Shown: piece by piece, positions 36,528 through 45,769 of the stretch
Layout of the letters: the number at the start of each line of letters is the position of its first letter
How positions within the stretch are numbered: the stretch's first letter is position 1
DNA from: G963422275 sp963422275
GTDB lineage: Bacteria; Pseudomonadota; Alphaproteobacteria; Rhodobacterales; Rhodobacteraceae
Assembly: GCA_963422275.1 (NCBI GenBank)
Contig: OY729418.1
Location: 2,852,001-2,916,000, forward strand
Length of the DNA: 64,000 nt
Direction of reading: 5' to 3'
Translations under genes and position numbers: made by a program
The notes under the pieces: model-generated
Database searches by the model: none
Told to the model about the DNA's origin: nothing
Seen by the model: only the letters and a program-made list of their open reading frames with translations

Positions 36528-38315
36528 ATGAACGCAACTGCATTCGGCATGCTTGCGGCGGCGCTTGTTCTGTCGATGGCCCATCCCGCAACCGCAACGG
36601 ACTGCGACAACTGGAACACGGAGGCATTTGCGGACACATCCATTGAAATTGTGCGGCGCTGTCTGTCCGCCGGCGCCGACCCGAACGCGCGCAACGAGGT
36701 CGGCTTGACGCCCCTTCACTACGCGGCGGGATTGAGCGATCACCCGGAGTTTGTCAGGGCATTGCTGGAGGCTGGCGCCGACCCGAACGCGCACGACGGC
36801 GAGTACGGCTGGACGCCCCTTCACTACGCGGCGGGATCGAGCGCTCGCCCGGAGGTTGTCGGGGCATTGCTGGAGGCCGCCGACCCGAACGCGCGCACCA
36901 AGAACGGCGAGACGCCCCTTCACATCGCGGTGGGATTTGGCGATCGCCCGGAGGTTGTCAGAGCATTGCTGGAGGCTGGCGCCGACCCGAAAGCGCGCGA
37001 CGACAAGTACGGCTGGACGCCCCTTCACGTCGCGGCGGGATCGAGCGATCATCCGGAGGTTGTCGGGGCATTGCTGGAGGCCGCCGACCCGAACGCGCGC
37101 GACGACAAGTACGGCAGGACGCCCCTTCACGTCGCGGTGGGATTTGGCGATCGCCCGGAGGTTGTCAGAGCATTGCTGGAGGCTGGCGCCGACCCGAACG
37201 CGCGCGACGAGGACGGCAGGACGCCCCTTCACCTCGCGGCGGGATCGAGCGATCATCCGGAGGTTGTCGGGGCATTGCTGGAGGCCGCCGACCCGAACGC
37301 GCGCGACGAGGACGGCAGGACGCCCCTTCACTACGCGGCGGCAGTGAGCGATCATCCGGAGGTTGTCAGGGCATTGCTGGAGGCTGGCGCTGACCCGAAC
37401 GCGCACAACGAGGTCGGCTTGACGCCCCTTCACTACGCGGCGGGATCGAGCGATCACCCGGAGGTTGTCGGGGCATTGCTGGAGGCCGGCGCTGACCCGA
37501 ACGCGCGCGACGACAAGAACGGCAGGACGCCCCTTCACCTCGCGGCGGGATCGAGCGGTCATCCGGAGGTTGTCGGGGCATTGCTGGAGGCCGCCGACCC
37601 GAACGCGCGCGACGAGGACGGCAGGACGCCCCTTCACCGCGCGGCGGGATTGAGCGATCATCCGGAGGTTGTCGGGGCATTGCTGGAGGCCGCCGACCCG
37701 AACGCGCGCGACGAGGACGGCAGGACGCCCCTTCACCTCGCGGCGGCAGTGAGCGATCATCCGGAGGTTGTCAGGGCATTGCTGGAGGCTGGCGCCGACC
37801 CGAACGCGCGCGACGACAAGAACGGCAGGACGCCCCTTCACCACGCGGCGGGATTGAGCGCTCGCCCGGAGGTTGTCGGGGCATTGCTGGAGGCCGCCGA
37901 CCCGAACGCGCGCGACGAGGACGGCAGGACGCCCCTTCACCGCGCGGCGGGATTGAGCGATCATCCGGAGGTTGTCGGGGCATTGCTGGAGGCCGCCGAC
38001 CCGAACGCGCGCGACGAGGACGGCGAGACGCCCCTTCACTACGCGGCGGGATCGAGCGATCATCCGGAGGTTGTCAGGGCATTGCTGGAGGCCGGCGCCG
38101 ACCTGAACGCGCGCGAAAAGAACGGCAGGACGCCCCTTCACTACGCGGCGGGATTGAGCGCTCGCCCGGAGGTTGTCAGGGCATTGCTGGAGGCCGGCGC
38201 CGACCTGAACGCGCGCGACGAGGACGGCGAGACGCCATTTGATCTCGCGGACGCAAACGAGTCGCTGAGGGGAACCGAAATCCATTGGCGCCTCAACGAT
38301 GCCAGGTGGCAATAG
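36528..38315 (+). CDS. Secreted ankyrin-repeat protein
   Basis: A 595-residue protein. A signal peptide is evident (MNATAFGMLAAALVLSMAHP, cleavage near ATATD), so it is exported. A short linker with CDNW and VRRCLSAGA precedes 15 consecutive ankyrin repeats of 33-35 residues and a partial sixteenth. The unit is DPNARDEDGRTPLHLAA followed by GSSDHPEVVGALLEA(G)A. Repeats alternate between EAGAD and the shorter EAAD, and the DNA of neighbouring units is almost identical. The ATG at 36528 follows AGGGAGGG; the frame is open further upstream but lies in the IS fragment. Exported ankyrin proteins often mediate contact with eukaryotic hosts. It has no operon partner. Confidence 0.9.
   Translation: MNATAFGMLAAALVLSMAHPATATDCDNWNTEAFADTSIEIVRRCLSAGADPNARNEVGLTPLHYAAGLSDHPEFVRALLEAGADPNAHDGEYGWTPLHYAAGSSARPEVVGALLEAADPNARTKNGETPLHIAVGFGDRPEVVRALLEAGADPKARDDKYGWTPLHVAAGSSDHPEVVGALLEAADPNARDDKYGRTPLHVAVGFGDRPEVVRALLEAGADPNARDEDGRTPLHLAAGSSDHPEVVGALLEAADPNARDEDGRTPLHYAAAVSDHPEVVRALLEAGADPNAHNEVGLTPLHYAAGSSDHPEVVGALLEAGADPNARDDKNGRTPLHLAAGSSGHPEVVGALLEAADPNARDEDGRTPLHRAAGLSDHPEVVGALLEAADPNARDEDGRTPLHLAAAVSDHPEVVRALLEAGADPNARDDKNGRTPLHHAAGLSARPEVVGALLEAADPNARDEDGRTPLHRAAGLSDHPEVVGALLEAADPNARDEDGETPLHYAAGSSDHPEVVRALLEAGADLNAREKNGRTPLHYAAGLSARPEVVRALLEAGADLNARDEDGETPFDLADANESLRGTEIHWRLNDARWQ
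36678..38260 (+). repeat. Tandem ankyrin-coding DNA repeats
   Basis: About 15.5 units of roughly 99-105 bp, each built on GACCCGAACGCGCGCGACGA, the TPLH codons and a CCGGAGGTTGTC core. Units differ mainly at a few variable codons (Y/L/H/R/V/I after TPLH) and by a 3-bp (EAGA/EAA) indel. The homogeneity points to recent expansion or gene conversion. Confidence 0.92.
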
Positions 38316-38335
38316 TTGCCGTCATCCGTCCCCGC

Positions 38336-38362
38336 GCTTCCTGCCTGCCGCTGGCAGGAAGC
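38336..38362 (+). terminator. Strong hairpin downstream of ankyrin gene
   Basis: A perfect 10-bp stem (38336-38345 with 38353-38362; GCTTCCTGCC/GGCAGGAAGC) with a 7-nt loop, 20 bp after the ankyrin stop. No T-tract follows, so it could be a terminator of weak type or an mRNA 3'-end stabiliser. Confidence 0.5.
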
Positions 38363-38542
38363 GGAGAGGCAGGGCGCCCGCTGTTCCGCCAGGTTCCGTC
38401 GGCGTGGCCTTGTCCTCCGGCCCAAAGGCGAGCGACACTCCCGGGCGCATCTCGGAAATTCCTTCAGGCTGGACCGCGGCAGTCTGCCCGACCCGCCACC
38501 GGCGATCATCGTGCCCAGCGAAAACGACCGTGGAAACCGTTA

Positions 38543-38857
38543 GGCTCAATCTGCAATTCGCGGGCATGGCCAGCAAACCGGTTTTCGAGCATCGATGAGC
38601 TGACGGCGGCGCGGGATTGCGCCGAGCGCGGCCTCTCGCGCAACGGGCATTGACACTGGTCCACCGGCCCGTCGCCGAGCGGGTGCTCGGCCCCCTGCGC
38701 ATCCGGACAGCCAGTCGCCGCCGCAGTTGGATCAAGAGCTTCTTGCGGCACTTCCGCGGCAACCGCCGCCAAATGTCCTGACAACCATTTGAGCTGGCTC
38801 CATCTCGCCACGCTCGACAAGCGCCCATCGCCAAGCCTGCGATTCGCGGATTGAGCC
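38543..38857 (+). mobile_element. Internally deleted IS1595 derivative, MITE-like
   Basis: The left end GGCTCAAT at 38543 and right end ATTGAGCC at 38857 match the inverted repeats of the IS1595 copy at 58501-59251. Only 315 bp remain, with decayed transposase text such as SIDELTAAR and a FLRHFRGN segment. The 8 bp on either side do not match, so the target duplication is lost. The rest of 38363-38950 has no supported gene. Confidence 0.72.
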
Positions 38858-38953
38858 GTTGTCAAAGACTTGTTTAGCCGCTCGAAGGGCCGCAACTTGA
38901 GCGATTCGGGACGTGAGAGAGTCGCTGCAACTAGATAGCCGTTCGGGATGAAC

Positions 38954-40738
38954 TCAGCCAAGCGGCCAAATCATCGGGATGACAAGGCTGGCCAGCAGGC
39001 CAACTGTCAGATTCAGGGGAATCCCAATCTTCATGTAGTCAGAGAACTTGTAGCCGCCCAGCGCGTAGACGAGCGTGTTCGTCTGGTATCCGATCGGTGT
39101 GGCGAAACTCGCGGACGCCGCTACCATGACCGCAATCACCAACGGCCGGGGATCTAGGCCAAGAGCCTGAGCAAGGCCTATCGCAACGGGCGTCATTACG
39201 ACTGCAACCGCGTTGTTGGAAACCAGTTCGGTCAGCACAGACGTAAGCAAGTAAACAAACCAGACGATAACCACTGGATGGAGACCGTAGAGATGAGCAG
39301 CGACACCCTCGGCGACAAGATTCACCGCTCCTGACGCATTTAGAGCTTGCCCGATTGCCAGCATCGAGAGGATGAGAGCCAAAAGCCGACCGTCAATGGA
39401 CGCGAGAGCCTCATCCGAATCGATACATCTTGTCACAAGCACCACCCCGACCGCCAGCAACGCCGCAGAGAAGATCGGAGTGATTCCGAAGCCTGCCAGA
39501 AGAACGGCCGAGGCGAAGGCGAGGACCGCGGTCGGGGCCTTGCCCCTCCGAAATGGACGCACCGTAGGCTCGGTGATGTCAACCAAGTCGAAATCTGCAG
39601 CAAGCCTGGCAATGTCTTCCGGCGATCCCTCGATCAGGAGCGTGTCGCCAACCCTGATGACCGTGTCGCCAAGTTGCTTGGTCACATGTTCCTTGGGTCG
39701 GTGCACGGCCAGCAAGTAGACGCCATACAATTGGATCAGCCTAAGTGAATTCGCGCTCTTTCCAGAGATTCCGCATCGGGGTGTGACCAGAATTTCCACT
39801 GGCCTCGACTCCCGGGAGGAGATTTTGTCGGCTAGAACGATCTCCTTGCTCTCGCGCAAGCCGAGCAGCTCGGCCGCCTTCGTGCGAAGCACAATCCGGT
39901 CACTTTCCTGCAGTGTAACGTCGGGAAGCATGCTCCGAAGCGAATCGTTTCCTCGCAGGACGTCAATCACCCTCATCCCGTCTCTCTTGAACTCCCCGAC
40001 ATCGAAAGCCTTCTTGCCGGCCAGCGCGCTTCCTTCCGGAAGCACGACCTCCGTGAGGAAGCGCATCTCCCGTCTTCCACTTCGAAGCAATTCTGACATC
40101 GATTTGCGGTCTGGCAGAAGCCGAGGCGCAAATATTCGGAGGTATGCCAGCCCGTATGCAACCAGAATCGCCGCAAGGGGCGTGACCTCGAACAGCGTGA
40201 ATGGCCGAAGGCCCGCATCGCGTGCAACGCCGTCGACAAGCAGGTTGGTGGAGGTGCCGACCAAAGTGCACATTCCCCCGAAAATTGCGATGTAGGAGAG
40301 GGGAATCAGCATTTTCGAGGCCGAGATGTTAAGAGCTGACGCCACTTGAAAGACCACCGGAATCATTAGAACCACGACAGGCGTATTGTTCATGAACGCG
40401 GATGCGAAAATGATCGCTAAGGAAAGGATTCCGAGGGTCAGTCCCGGCCTGGTCCGACCATGGCGAATGATTCTGGTTGCAAGCCCCGACAGCGCTCCTG
40501 TCCGCACGAGAGCCCCGGAAAGGACGAACATGAGGGCGATGGTCCAGGGAGCCGGATTCGAGAACACCGCAAGTGCGGCTTCGTAGGGAAGAATCCCGCA
40601 GATGAGCAGGAAGGAAGCGGCGCCAATCGCCACGACTTCTGCGGGATATATCTCGAGGACAAACAGTGCGAACATCACGCCGACCACGACCAGCGCAAGA
40701 ACCGCAGGCCCATGTTCTGCGAGGAATGCTAGCAGCAT
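38954..40738 (-). CDS. SLC13/DASS-type permease with two RCK (TrkA-C) domains
   Basis: A 594-residue inner-membrane protein. Helices 1-5 include AFMNNTPVVVLMIPVV and GGMCTLVGTSTNLLVDG, the Na/anion-binding SNT-type hairpin motifs. Two cytosolic TrkA-C domains follow (about residues 210-290 and 295-385; RVIDVLRGND, GDTLLIEGSPEDI). A second membrane half contains LVSNNAVAVVMTPVAIGLA and FATPIGYQTNTLVY. This layout is that of the SLT/CitT-like sulfate and organic-anion permeases. It could import sulfate, a sulfonate or a dicarboxylate. It stands alone on the minus strand between the ankyrin gene and phaZ. Confidence 0.88.
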   Translation of the reverse strand: MLLAFLAEHGPAVLALVVVGVMFALFVLEIYPAEVVAIGAASFLLICGILPYEAALAVFSNPAPWTIALMFVLSGALVRTGALSGLATRIIRHGRTRPGLTLGILSLAIIFASAFMNNTPVVVLMIPVVFQVASALNISASKMLIPLSYIAIFGGMCTLVGTSTNLLVDGVARDAGLRPFTLFEVTPLAAILVAYGLAYLRIFAPRLLPDRKSMSELLRSGRREMRFLTEVVLPEGSALAGKKAFDVGEFKRDGMRVIDVLRGNDSLRSMLPDVTLQESDRIVLRTKAAELLGLRESKEIVLADKISSRESRPVEILVTPRCGISGKSANSLRLIQLYGVYLLAVHRPKEHVTKQLGDTVIRVGDTLLIEGSPEDIARLAADFDLVDITEPTVRPFRRGKAPTAVLAFASAVLLAGFGITPIFSAALLAVGVVLVTRCIDSDEALASIDGRLLALILSMLAIGQALNASGAVNLVAEGVAAHLYGLHPVVIVWFVYLLTSVLTELVSNNAVAVVMTPVAIGLAQALGLDPRPLVIAVMVAASASFATPIGYQTNTLVYALGGYKFSDYMKIGIPLNLTVGLLASLVIPMIWPLG

Positions 40739-40871
40739 GTGGAAGACACCTTGAGCGCCGGCACGGCCAGCGAAGATTGTTCAAGGAGCATGGCATCTCC
40801 CTGCAGTGACTCAGTTGCAGCGTTCAATGCATTCTAGGCCCGAACTTTTCTTGAACCTGCCAAGATGTCGG

Positions 40872-42101
40872 TCAGGCGCCGTTGTACCGATCAATGAAAT
40901 CCAGGACCAGGGGCCGGATGTTCATCCGCCACGGCTTTCCGGCGAAAATTCCATAGTGGCCGGCACCCGGCTCGACATGCCTCGCCTTCATGATTTCCGG
41001 AAGCCCGGTAAGGAGGTCAAGCGCAGCGGCGCACTGCCCAGGAGCGGAGATGTCGTCGTCCGCTCCCTCGACCACCTTCACCGCGGTTTCGGTTATCAGA
41101 GAGAAATCGGCTTTTTGCCCATCGACGTAAAACTCGTTTCGTGCGATCTCGCGGGACTTGAAAATTCGCCGAACGGTGGACAGGTAGAACTCGGCGGTCA
41201 GGTCCATAACCGCAAGATATTCGTCGTAAAACACGTTGTGCCGGTCGTGGTCGGCGGCCTGCCCCTTCGCGGTTCGAATTATCTGGCTGATGAAGCCCTC
41301 CAAATGTGTCTGAAGGTTCATTGAGATGAACGATCCGAGTTGAACGAGTCCCGGATAAACGAACCGTCCCACGCCGGCATATCCAACACCGACACGCTGT
41401 ACGGCAAGGTGCTCCAACTGACCCATGGTGACCCGCTTGCCAAAGTCTGTGACTTCGGTCGATGCCGCGTCAGGATCCACTGGCCCGCCAATCAAAGTAA
41501 GCGAGCGCGGCTGCGATGACGGAAAATTCTTGGCCAGCAAGGCCGTTGCCGCCAGCGCCAGCGGGGCTGGTTGGCAGACCGCAATGACATGGGTGTCTTG
41601 CCCGAGAAACCTGATGAATTCGACGAGATACTTCGTGAAGTCCTCCACATCGAATTTTCCGGCCGAGACCGGGATGTCGCGTGCGTTGTGCCAGTCAGTC
41701 ACGAACACGTCGCAGTCTGGGAGAAGGCTCGCTACAGTCTTTCGGAGCAGCGTCGCGTAGTGTCCGGACATCGGTGCCACCAGCAACACTTGGCGGTGAG
41801 GCTCGCGCTCCCGAACATGGAACTTGAGCAAATCGCAAAAGGGCTTGCTCAGTTCGGGTCTGACATCGATTAGAAATTCCCGCTCGCCTGAGATCAAGGT
41901 TTCCATGCCCCAATCCGGTCTCTCGACCATCCGGCTGAAACTGCGTTCTGCCACCCGGCCCCAAGCGGACAGTGCGGCCGGGATAGGAGTCATTGCGGCC
42001 CCAAATACAGGGTAGGACCAAAAGGTCTTGGCAGCTGCACCAAAACCTTCACAGGTCAGGCGGGCACTCTCCATGTGATCGTACATACCAAAAGCGTACA
42101 T
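40872..42101 (-). CDS. phaZ: Intracellular polyhydroxyalkanoate depolymerase
   Basis: A protein of about 409 residues of the PHB depolymerase family (PhaZ1 type), which mobilises stored polyester. VLLVAPMSGHYATLLRKTV is the family oxyanion and loop region. CQPAPLALAATALLA contains the Cys nucleophile of a modified lipase box. A C-terminal VEPGAGHYGIFAG carries the catalytic His. I chose the start at 42101 (MYAFGMYDHMESAR), matching the usual N-terminus; the frame extends to 42125. It is divergent from phaC with about 107 bp between starts, so the promoters must overlap, as in other Rhodobacterales. Confidence 0.92.
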   Translation of the reverse strand: MYAFGMYDHMESARLTCEGFGAAAKTFWSYPVFGAAMTPIPAALSAWGRVAERSFSRMVERPDWGMETLISGEREFLIDVRPELSKPFCDLLKFHVREREPHRQVLLVAPMSGHYATLLRKTVASLLPDCDVFVTDWHNARDIPVSAGKFDVEDFTKYLVEFIRFLGQDTHVIAVCQPAPLALAATALLAKNFPSSQPRSLTLIGGPVDPDAASTEVTDFGKRVTMGQLEHLAVQRVGVGYAGVGRFVYPGLVQLGSFISMNLQTHLEGFISQIIRTAKGQAADHDRHNVFYDEYLAVMDLTAEFYLSTVRRIFKSREIARNEFYVDGQKADFSLITETAVKVVEGADDDISAPGQCAAALDLLTGLPEIMKARHVEPGAGHYGIFAGKPWRMNIRPLVLDFIDRYNGA

Positions 42102-42208
42102 GCGTTTTCCCGAAAATGACAACATTATTGCTCGGTTCCAATGAACCGGTTGATTTTCTCGATTTTAACAGCAAATTCATGTGTGCGCCACAATTCGGAG
42201 GACTGCGA

Positions 42209-44011
42209 ATGTCGCCACTTCCTGAAGCGGACCCTTCCAAGCTCGAAAAGCTGAATCAGAACCTCCGGAAGATCGAGGAACTGAACACGCGCTTTCTCAC
42301 GGCTCTGGCGAATAGGGATTCGTCGTCAAGTGCTGGGTTGCATGGTCCGGGACGGGAGTTCTATGCCAAGACGGCTTCCGCATTCCTGTCAGATTCAATG
42401 GCAAACCCGTCGAAAATTCTTGAGCAACAGATCAGTTACTGGGGAAATTCGTTGAAAATGTGGACAGAGTTGCAAGGCCAGTTCGGATTCGGCGCATCTG
42501 ACGAAGCCTCCGAAGGCAGGCGCGAGGACAAGCGCTTCCGAAGCGAGCTTTGGGACGCGACTCCGTATTTCAAGTTTCTCAAGCAGCAGTATCTCCTGAA
42601 CTCAGAGGCAATGACGCGCATCATCGGCGAAATGGAAGGGCTCGATGACAAGGAAAAGACAAGGCTTGAATTCTTTTCCCGGCAGTTGATTGAATTGATG
42701 AATCCCGCGAATTTCCTTGGAACCAATCCGGAGGCGTTGAAGAGAGCGGTCGATACGGATGGCGATTCGCTGGTTCAGGGCCTGGAGAATCTGGTTCGCG
42801 ACATCGAGAGAAATGGTGGCGAACTGCTGGTCACGCTAGCGTCTCAAGATGCGTTCAGATTGGGCGAGAACCTCGCCACTACGGAAGGTTCGGTTGTCTA
42901 CAGGAACGAACTGATCGAGCTGATACAATACGCTCCCCTGACGGACAGGGTTCGGCGGTTGCCGCTGCTGATCATTCCACCTTGGATCAACAAGTATTAC
43001 ATACTGGATCTAAGCTCGGAAAACAGCTTTATAAGATGGACGGTTGAGCAGGGGTACACGGTATTTGTCGTTAGCTGGATCAACCCAGGTACCGAGCATC
43101 GCGACATGGGCATCGACGACTACGCGTCAAAGGGATGCATCACGGCCATCAAGGAGGTGCTGAAAATAACGGGGGAGGAGCAGCTGAACGCTGTCGGATA
43201 TTGCATCGGCGGCACATTGCTCTCGCTCGTGCTCGCATACATGCGAAAGACGGGCAGTCGTTCCGTCCGAGCGGCAACGTTGCTCACAACATTGACGGAC
43301 TTTTCCAACATCGGCGAACTTTCGGTGTTTCTCGAGGAGGACTTTGTTTTCGATATCGAGAAGGAGGTGCAGAAGAAGGGGATGTTGCCTGCAAAATACA
43401 TGGCACGCACCTTTTCGTTCATGAGGGCAGCCGACCTCGTTTACGGTCCGGCAGTCCGATCCTACATGATGGGAGAGCCGCCTCCTGCGTTCGATCTGCT
43501 CTACTGGAACGGTGACTCGACCAATCTCCCGGCCCGGATGGCGATTGAATACCTGCGGGATTTGTGCCAGGAGAACAAGTTTGTGACCGGTGAGTTCACG
43601 CTTCTTGACACCCCGGTCTCCATTCAGGATGTCCGCCATCCTGTAATGGCCATCGGTTGCGAAGCGGACCATATCGCGGTCTGGGAAGGGTCGTTCAAGG
43701 GAATTGGACAAATGCGGAGCCGCAACAAGCAATTCATTCTGTCCCAGTCTGGGCACATCGCCGGGATCGTGAATCCACCTTGGAAGAAAAAGTACGGCCA
43801 TTACACGAACAAGGGACTTTGGAGCAATCCGGATCAGTGGCTTGAGAGTGCGGAGTTCGTTGACCATTCTTGGTGGAGCACATGGGAAAGCTGGCTTGCC
43901 AGCAGGTCCCTCGGGATGGTTCCGGCCCGGGTCCCCGGAGCGAACGGAACGTCTGTACTGGCTGCTGCGCCCGGCACTTACGTGAAATTAAGCCATTCCG
44001 GCCAGGCTTAA
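42209..44011 (+). CDS. phaC: Class I poly(3-hydroxyalkanoate) synthase
   Basis: A 600-residue enzyme that polymerises (R)-3-hydroxyacyl-CoA on granules. The start at 42209 follows GGAGGACTGCGA. An N-terminal domain contains YFKFLKQQYLLNSEAM. The catalytic core carries LLIIPPWINKYYILDLS, WINPGTEH and the lipase-like box GYCIGGT with nucleophile Cys332. The catalytic Asp in GCEADHIAVWE and His in LSQSGHIAGIVNPP follow, and the length fits class I. The frame is open upstream but lacks conserved sequence. phaR follows at 44323. Confidence 0.95.
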   Translation: MSPLPEADPSKLEKLNQNLRKIEELNTRFLTALANRDSSSSAGLHGPGREFYAKTASAFLSDSMANPSKILEQQISYWGNSLKMWTELQGQFGFGASDEASEGRREDKRFRSELWDATPYFKFLKQQYLLNSEAMTRIIGEMEGLDDKEKTRLEFFSRQLIELMNPANFLGTNPEALKRAVDTDGDSLVQGLENLVRDIERNGGELLVTLASQDAFRLGENLATTEGSVVYRNELIELIQYAPLTDRVRRLPLLIIPPWINKYYILDLSSENSFIRWTVEQGYTVFVVSWINPGTEHRDMGIDDYASKGCITAIKEVLKITGEEQLNAVGYCIGGTLLSLVLAYMRKTGSRSVRAATLLTTLTDFSNIGELSVFLEEDFVFDIEKEVQKKGMLPAKYMARTFSFMRAADLVYGPAVRSYMMGEPPPAFDLLYWNGDSTNLPARMAIEYLRDLCQENKFVTGEFTLLDTPVSIQDVRHPVMAIGCEADHIAVWEGSFKGIGQMRSRNKQFILSQSGHIAGIVNPPWKKKYGHYTNKGLWSNPDQWLESAEFVDHSWWSTWESWLASRSLGMVPARVPGANGTSVLAAAPGTYVKLSHSGQA

Positions 44012-44322
44012 GAATAGCCAGCGACCCACCAAGCCAGTTTGGGCGACGGCTTCGCTTTGCCGCATGTACGGACACATCTCCTTGGACGCATTCCAGAAGC
44101 TCGGTCCGCCGCCAATGGTCCGCCGCGGCTCCCATGCACTTCGCTCTTTGGCTAAGCGGGATCGAAGATTGCGGTGCCGAATTGACACTGCAGGTACCGG
44201 CAGGTAGGCTCGCAACAAGCTGGGAATCATGGCATGCGGAGTTCTCATCCGCATTTCAGTTGCATAATGAAGTGTTTCCAGACCCCGCCTGCCGGACAAG
44301 GTGGAAATTGGAAAAGAGCCGC
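44012..44322. other. phaC-phaR intergenic region
   Basis: About 310 bp without a supported gene. A phasin (phaP) gene is usual in this place but none is recognisable. Confidence 0.5.
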
Positions 44323-44874
44323 ATGGAACAAAACGCAGCAACTCTGTTGATAAAGCGATATGCGAGCCGTCGTCTCTACAATACCGAGATCAGTGAGTAT
44401 GTCACGCTTCAGGAGATTGCCGGGTACATTCGGGCGGGTCGCGACGTGAAAATCGTCGATCTCAAGACAGGCGAGGATCTGACGGGCCAAGTGCTTCTGC
44501 AGATCATTGCCGAACTTGCGACGAGGGGCGAGCAGGTGCTGCCGATCAACATTCTGATGGAGGTTGTGCGGTCGTACAACGATCGAGCGCAGAATATTGT
44601 TCCCCAGTTTCTCAAGGCGTCTTTCGATATGCTCAAGGAGAACCAGGCCTTGATGACGAAGAATATCGAGTCGATGGCGTCTCCCGTTTCGGCACTGGAG
44701 GGTCTGCAAAAAAGCCAACGGGAGTTTTTCGCAAGGTGGATGGGCAATTGGCAAGGCATGGCACATCCTGCTGGCACGCCAGCTTCCGACGTGGATGATG
44801 ACAACAGGCGCGAGGATCTAGACATCATCAAGCGGCAGCTAGCCGAGCTCAAGTCCAAAATTGATAACTTGTAA
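44323..44874 (+). CDS. phaR: PHA synthesis repressor PhaR
   Basis: A 183-residue regulator. The N-terminal PHB/PHA accumulation DNA-binding domain is clear: LLIKRYASRRLYNTEISEYV, LQEIAGYIRAGRDVKIVD and LTGQVLLQIIAE. The PHB_acc domain follows with LPINILMEVVRSYNDR. A C-terminal acidic coiled segment (DIIKRQLAELKSKIDNL) ends the protein. PhaR represses phasin and pha genes and senses granules by binding the polymer. The start ATG at 44323 sits after GAAAAGAG. Confidence 0.93.
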   Translation: MEQNAATLLIKRYASRRLYNTEISEYVTLQEIAGYIRAGRDVKIVDLKTGEDLTGQVLLQIIAELATRGEQVLPINILMEVVRSYNDRAQNIVPQFLKASFDMLKENQALMTKNIESMASPVSALEGLQKSQREFFARWMGNWQGMAHPAGTPASDVDDDNRREDLDIIKRQLAELKSKIDNL

Positions 44875-44884
44875 GAGGTTGCGA

Positions 44885-45679
44885 GTGATTGGGCAATCTG
44901 ACGCAACCCTGCGTGAAATCGCAAACCAACTGTTTCAAGCATATCAAAGCGGGGACCTGATCGAACCACCCAGCGCGGGTCAATCGCTCAGCTACTGCGA
45001 TGCAGTGGTGATCCGACGCAGATTTGTGTCTCTGCTTTCCAAAATTTGCGGAGACCCCATCGGTTACAAAATAGGCTTCACTTCAAGTGCAATGCGGGAG
45101 GCGCTAGGCATTGACGTACCGGAGTTTGGTCGCCTTTTCAGCAGCTTCACGCTCGATCATGGGGAGACTATCGATGCCGCTGAGCTGGGGGACACTTATG
45201 CCGAGCCTGAAATTGCGTTCGAGATGGCCTTTGACCTGACTGGCCCGGTCGGGTCAATTCAGGAGGTGCTCGATGCCACGCGTTGCATTCGCCCAGCAAT
45301 CGAGATTGTTGCGTCGCGCATAGGACTTGCATCGTCAAATCCGCTCGACATGGTTGCCGACAATGTTCTGGCATCGCGGATCCTGGTAGGCGAGCAGAAA
45401 TTTGACGCTGGCATTTTGACCCGTGAGGAGGTCTTGGTTGAAATTGCCAATGGAGTCGACACCTACACTGGCAAGACCTCGGATGTGATGGGCCATCCGG
45501 CCAACGCCGTAATGTGGCTCGCCAACCACTTGAACGCAGAGGAAGGAAAGGACGGATCTCTTCGATCAGGGGACGTGGTCATGTCAGGGTCATGCACACG
45601 CTTCATCGAGGCGAGAGCGGGAATGAAGATTCATGCCGATTTCGGCCCTCTCGGAATGCTTGAGGCACAGTTCACGTAG
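44885..45679 (+). CDS. 2-keto-4-pentenoate hydratase (MhpD/fumarylacetoacetase fold)
   Basis: A protein of about 264 residues. GYKIGFTSSAMREALGIDVPEFG and AEPEIAFEMAFDL supply the metal-binding Glu residues (ExE) of the hydratase/decarboxylase family. RPAIEIVASRI and GDVVMSGSCTRFIEARAG follow, with a variant of the usual GSlT loop. The GTG at 44885 follows AAGAGG; TTG 44861 is an alternative that would overlap phaR. The family hydrates 2-oxo-4-enoates from aromatic meta-cleavage or decarboxylates oxalocrotonate. No other meta-cleavage gene is present. Confidence 0.85.
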   Translation: MIGQSDATLREIANQLFQAYQSGDLIEPPSAGQSLSYCDAVVIRRRFVSLLSKICGDPIGYKIGFTSSAMREALGIDVPEFGRLFSSFTLDHGETIDAAELGDTYAEPEIAFEMAFDLTGPVGSIQEVLDATRCIRPAIEIVASRIGLASSNPLDMVADNVLASRILVGEQKFDAGILTREEVLVEIANGVDTYTGKTSDVMGHPANAVMWLANHLNAEEGKDGSLRSGDVVMSGSCTRFIEARAGMKIHADFGPLGMLEAQFT

Positions 45680-45769
45680 CAACCGGGCAAGCACTGTGGA
45701 ATTCTTGAAATGCATTGGCAGCCTGATTCTGTAGCAAGCCCAACCTCAATTCCCAAATTTCACGGGTCT

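Noticed and set aside
36678..38260. Regularly spaced repeats considered as a possible CRISPR array
   Set aside because: The repeats are contiguous coding units of about 100 bp without unique spacers and translate to ankyrin repeats.
36372..38312. A 646-residue open frame on the strand opposite the ankyrin gene
   Set aside because: It mirrors the periodic, GC-rich ankyrin repeats; the sense strand has a signal peptide, ribosome site and real domain.
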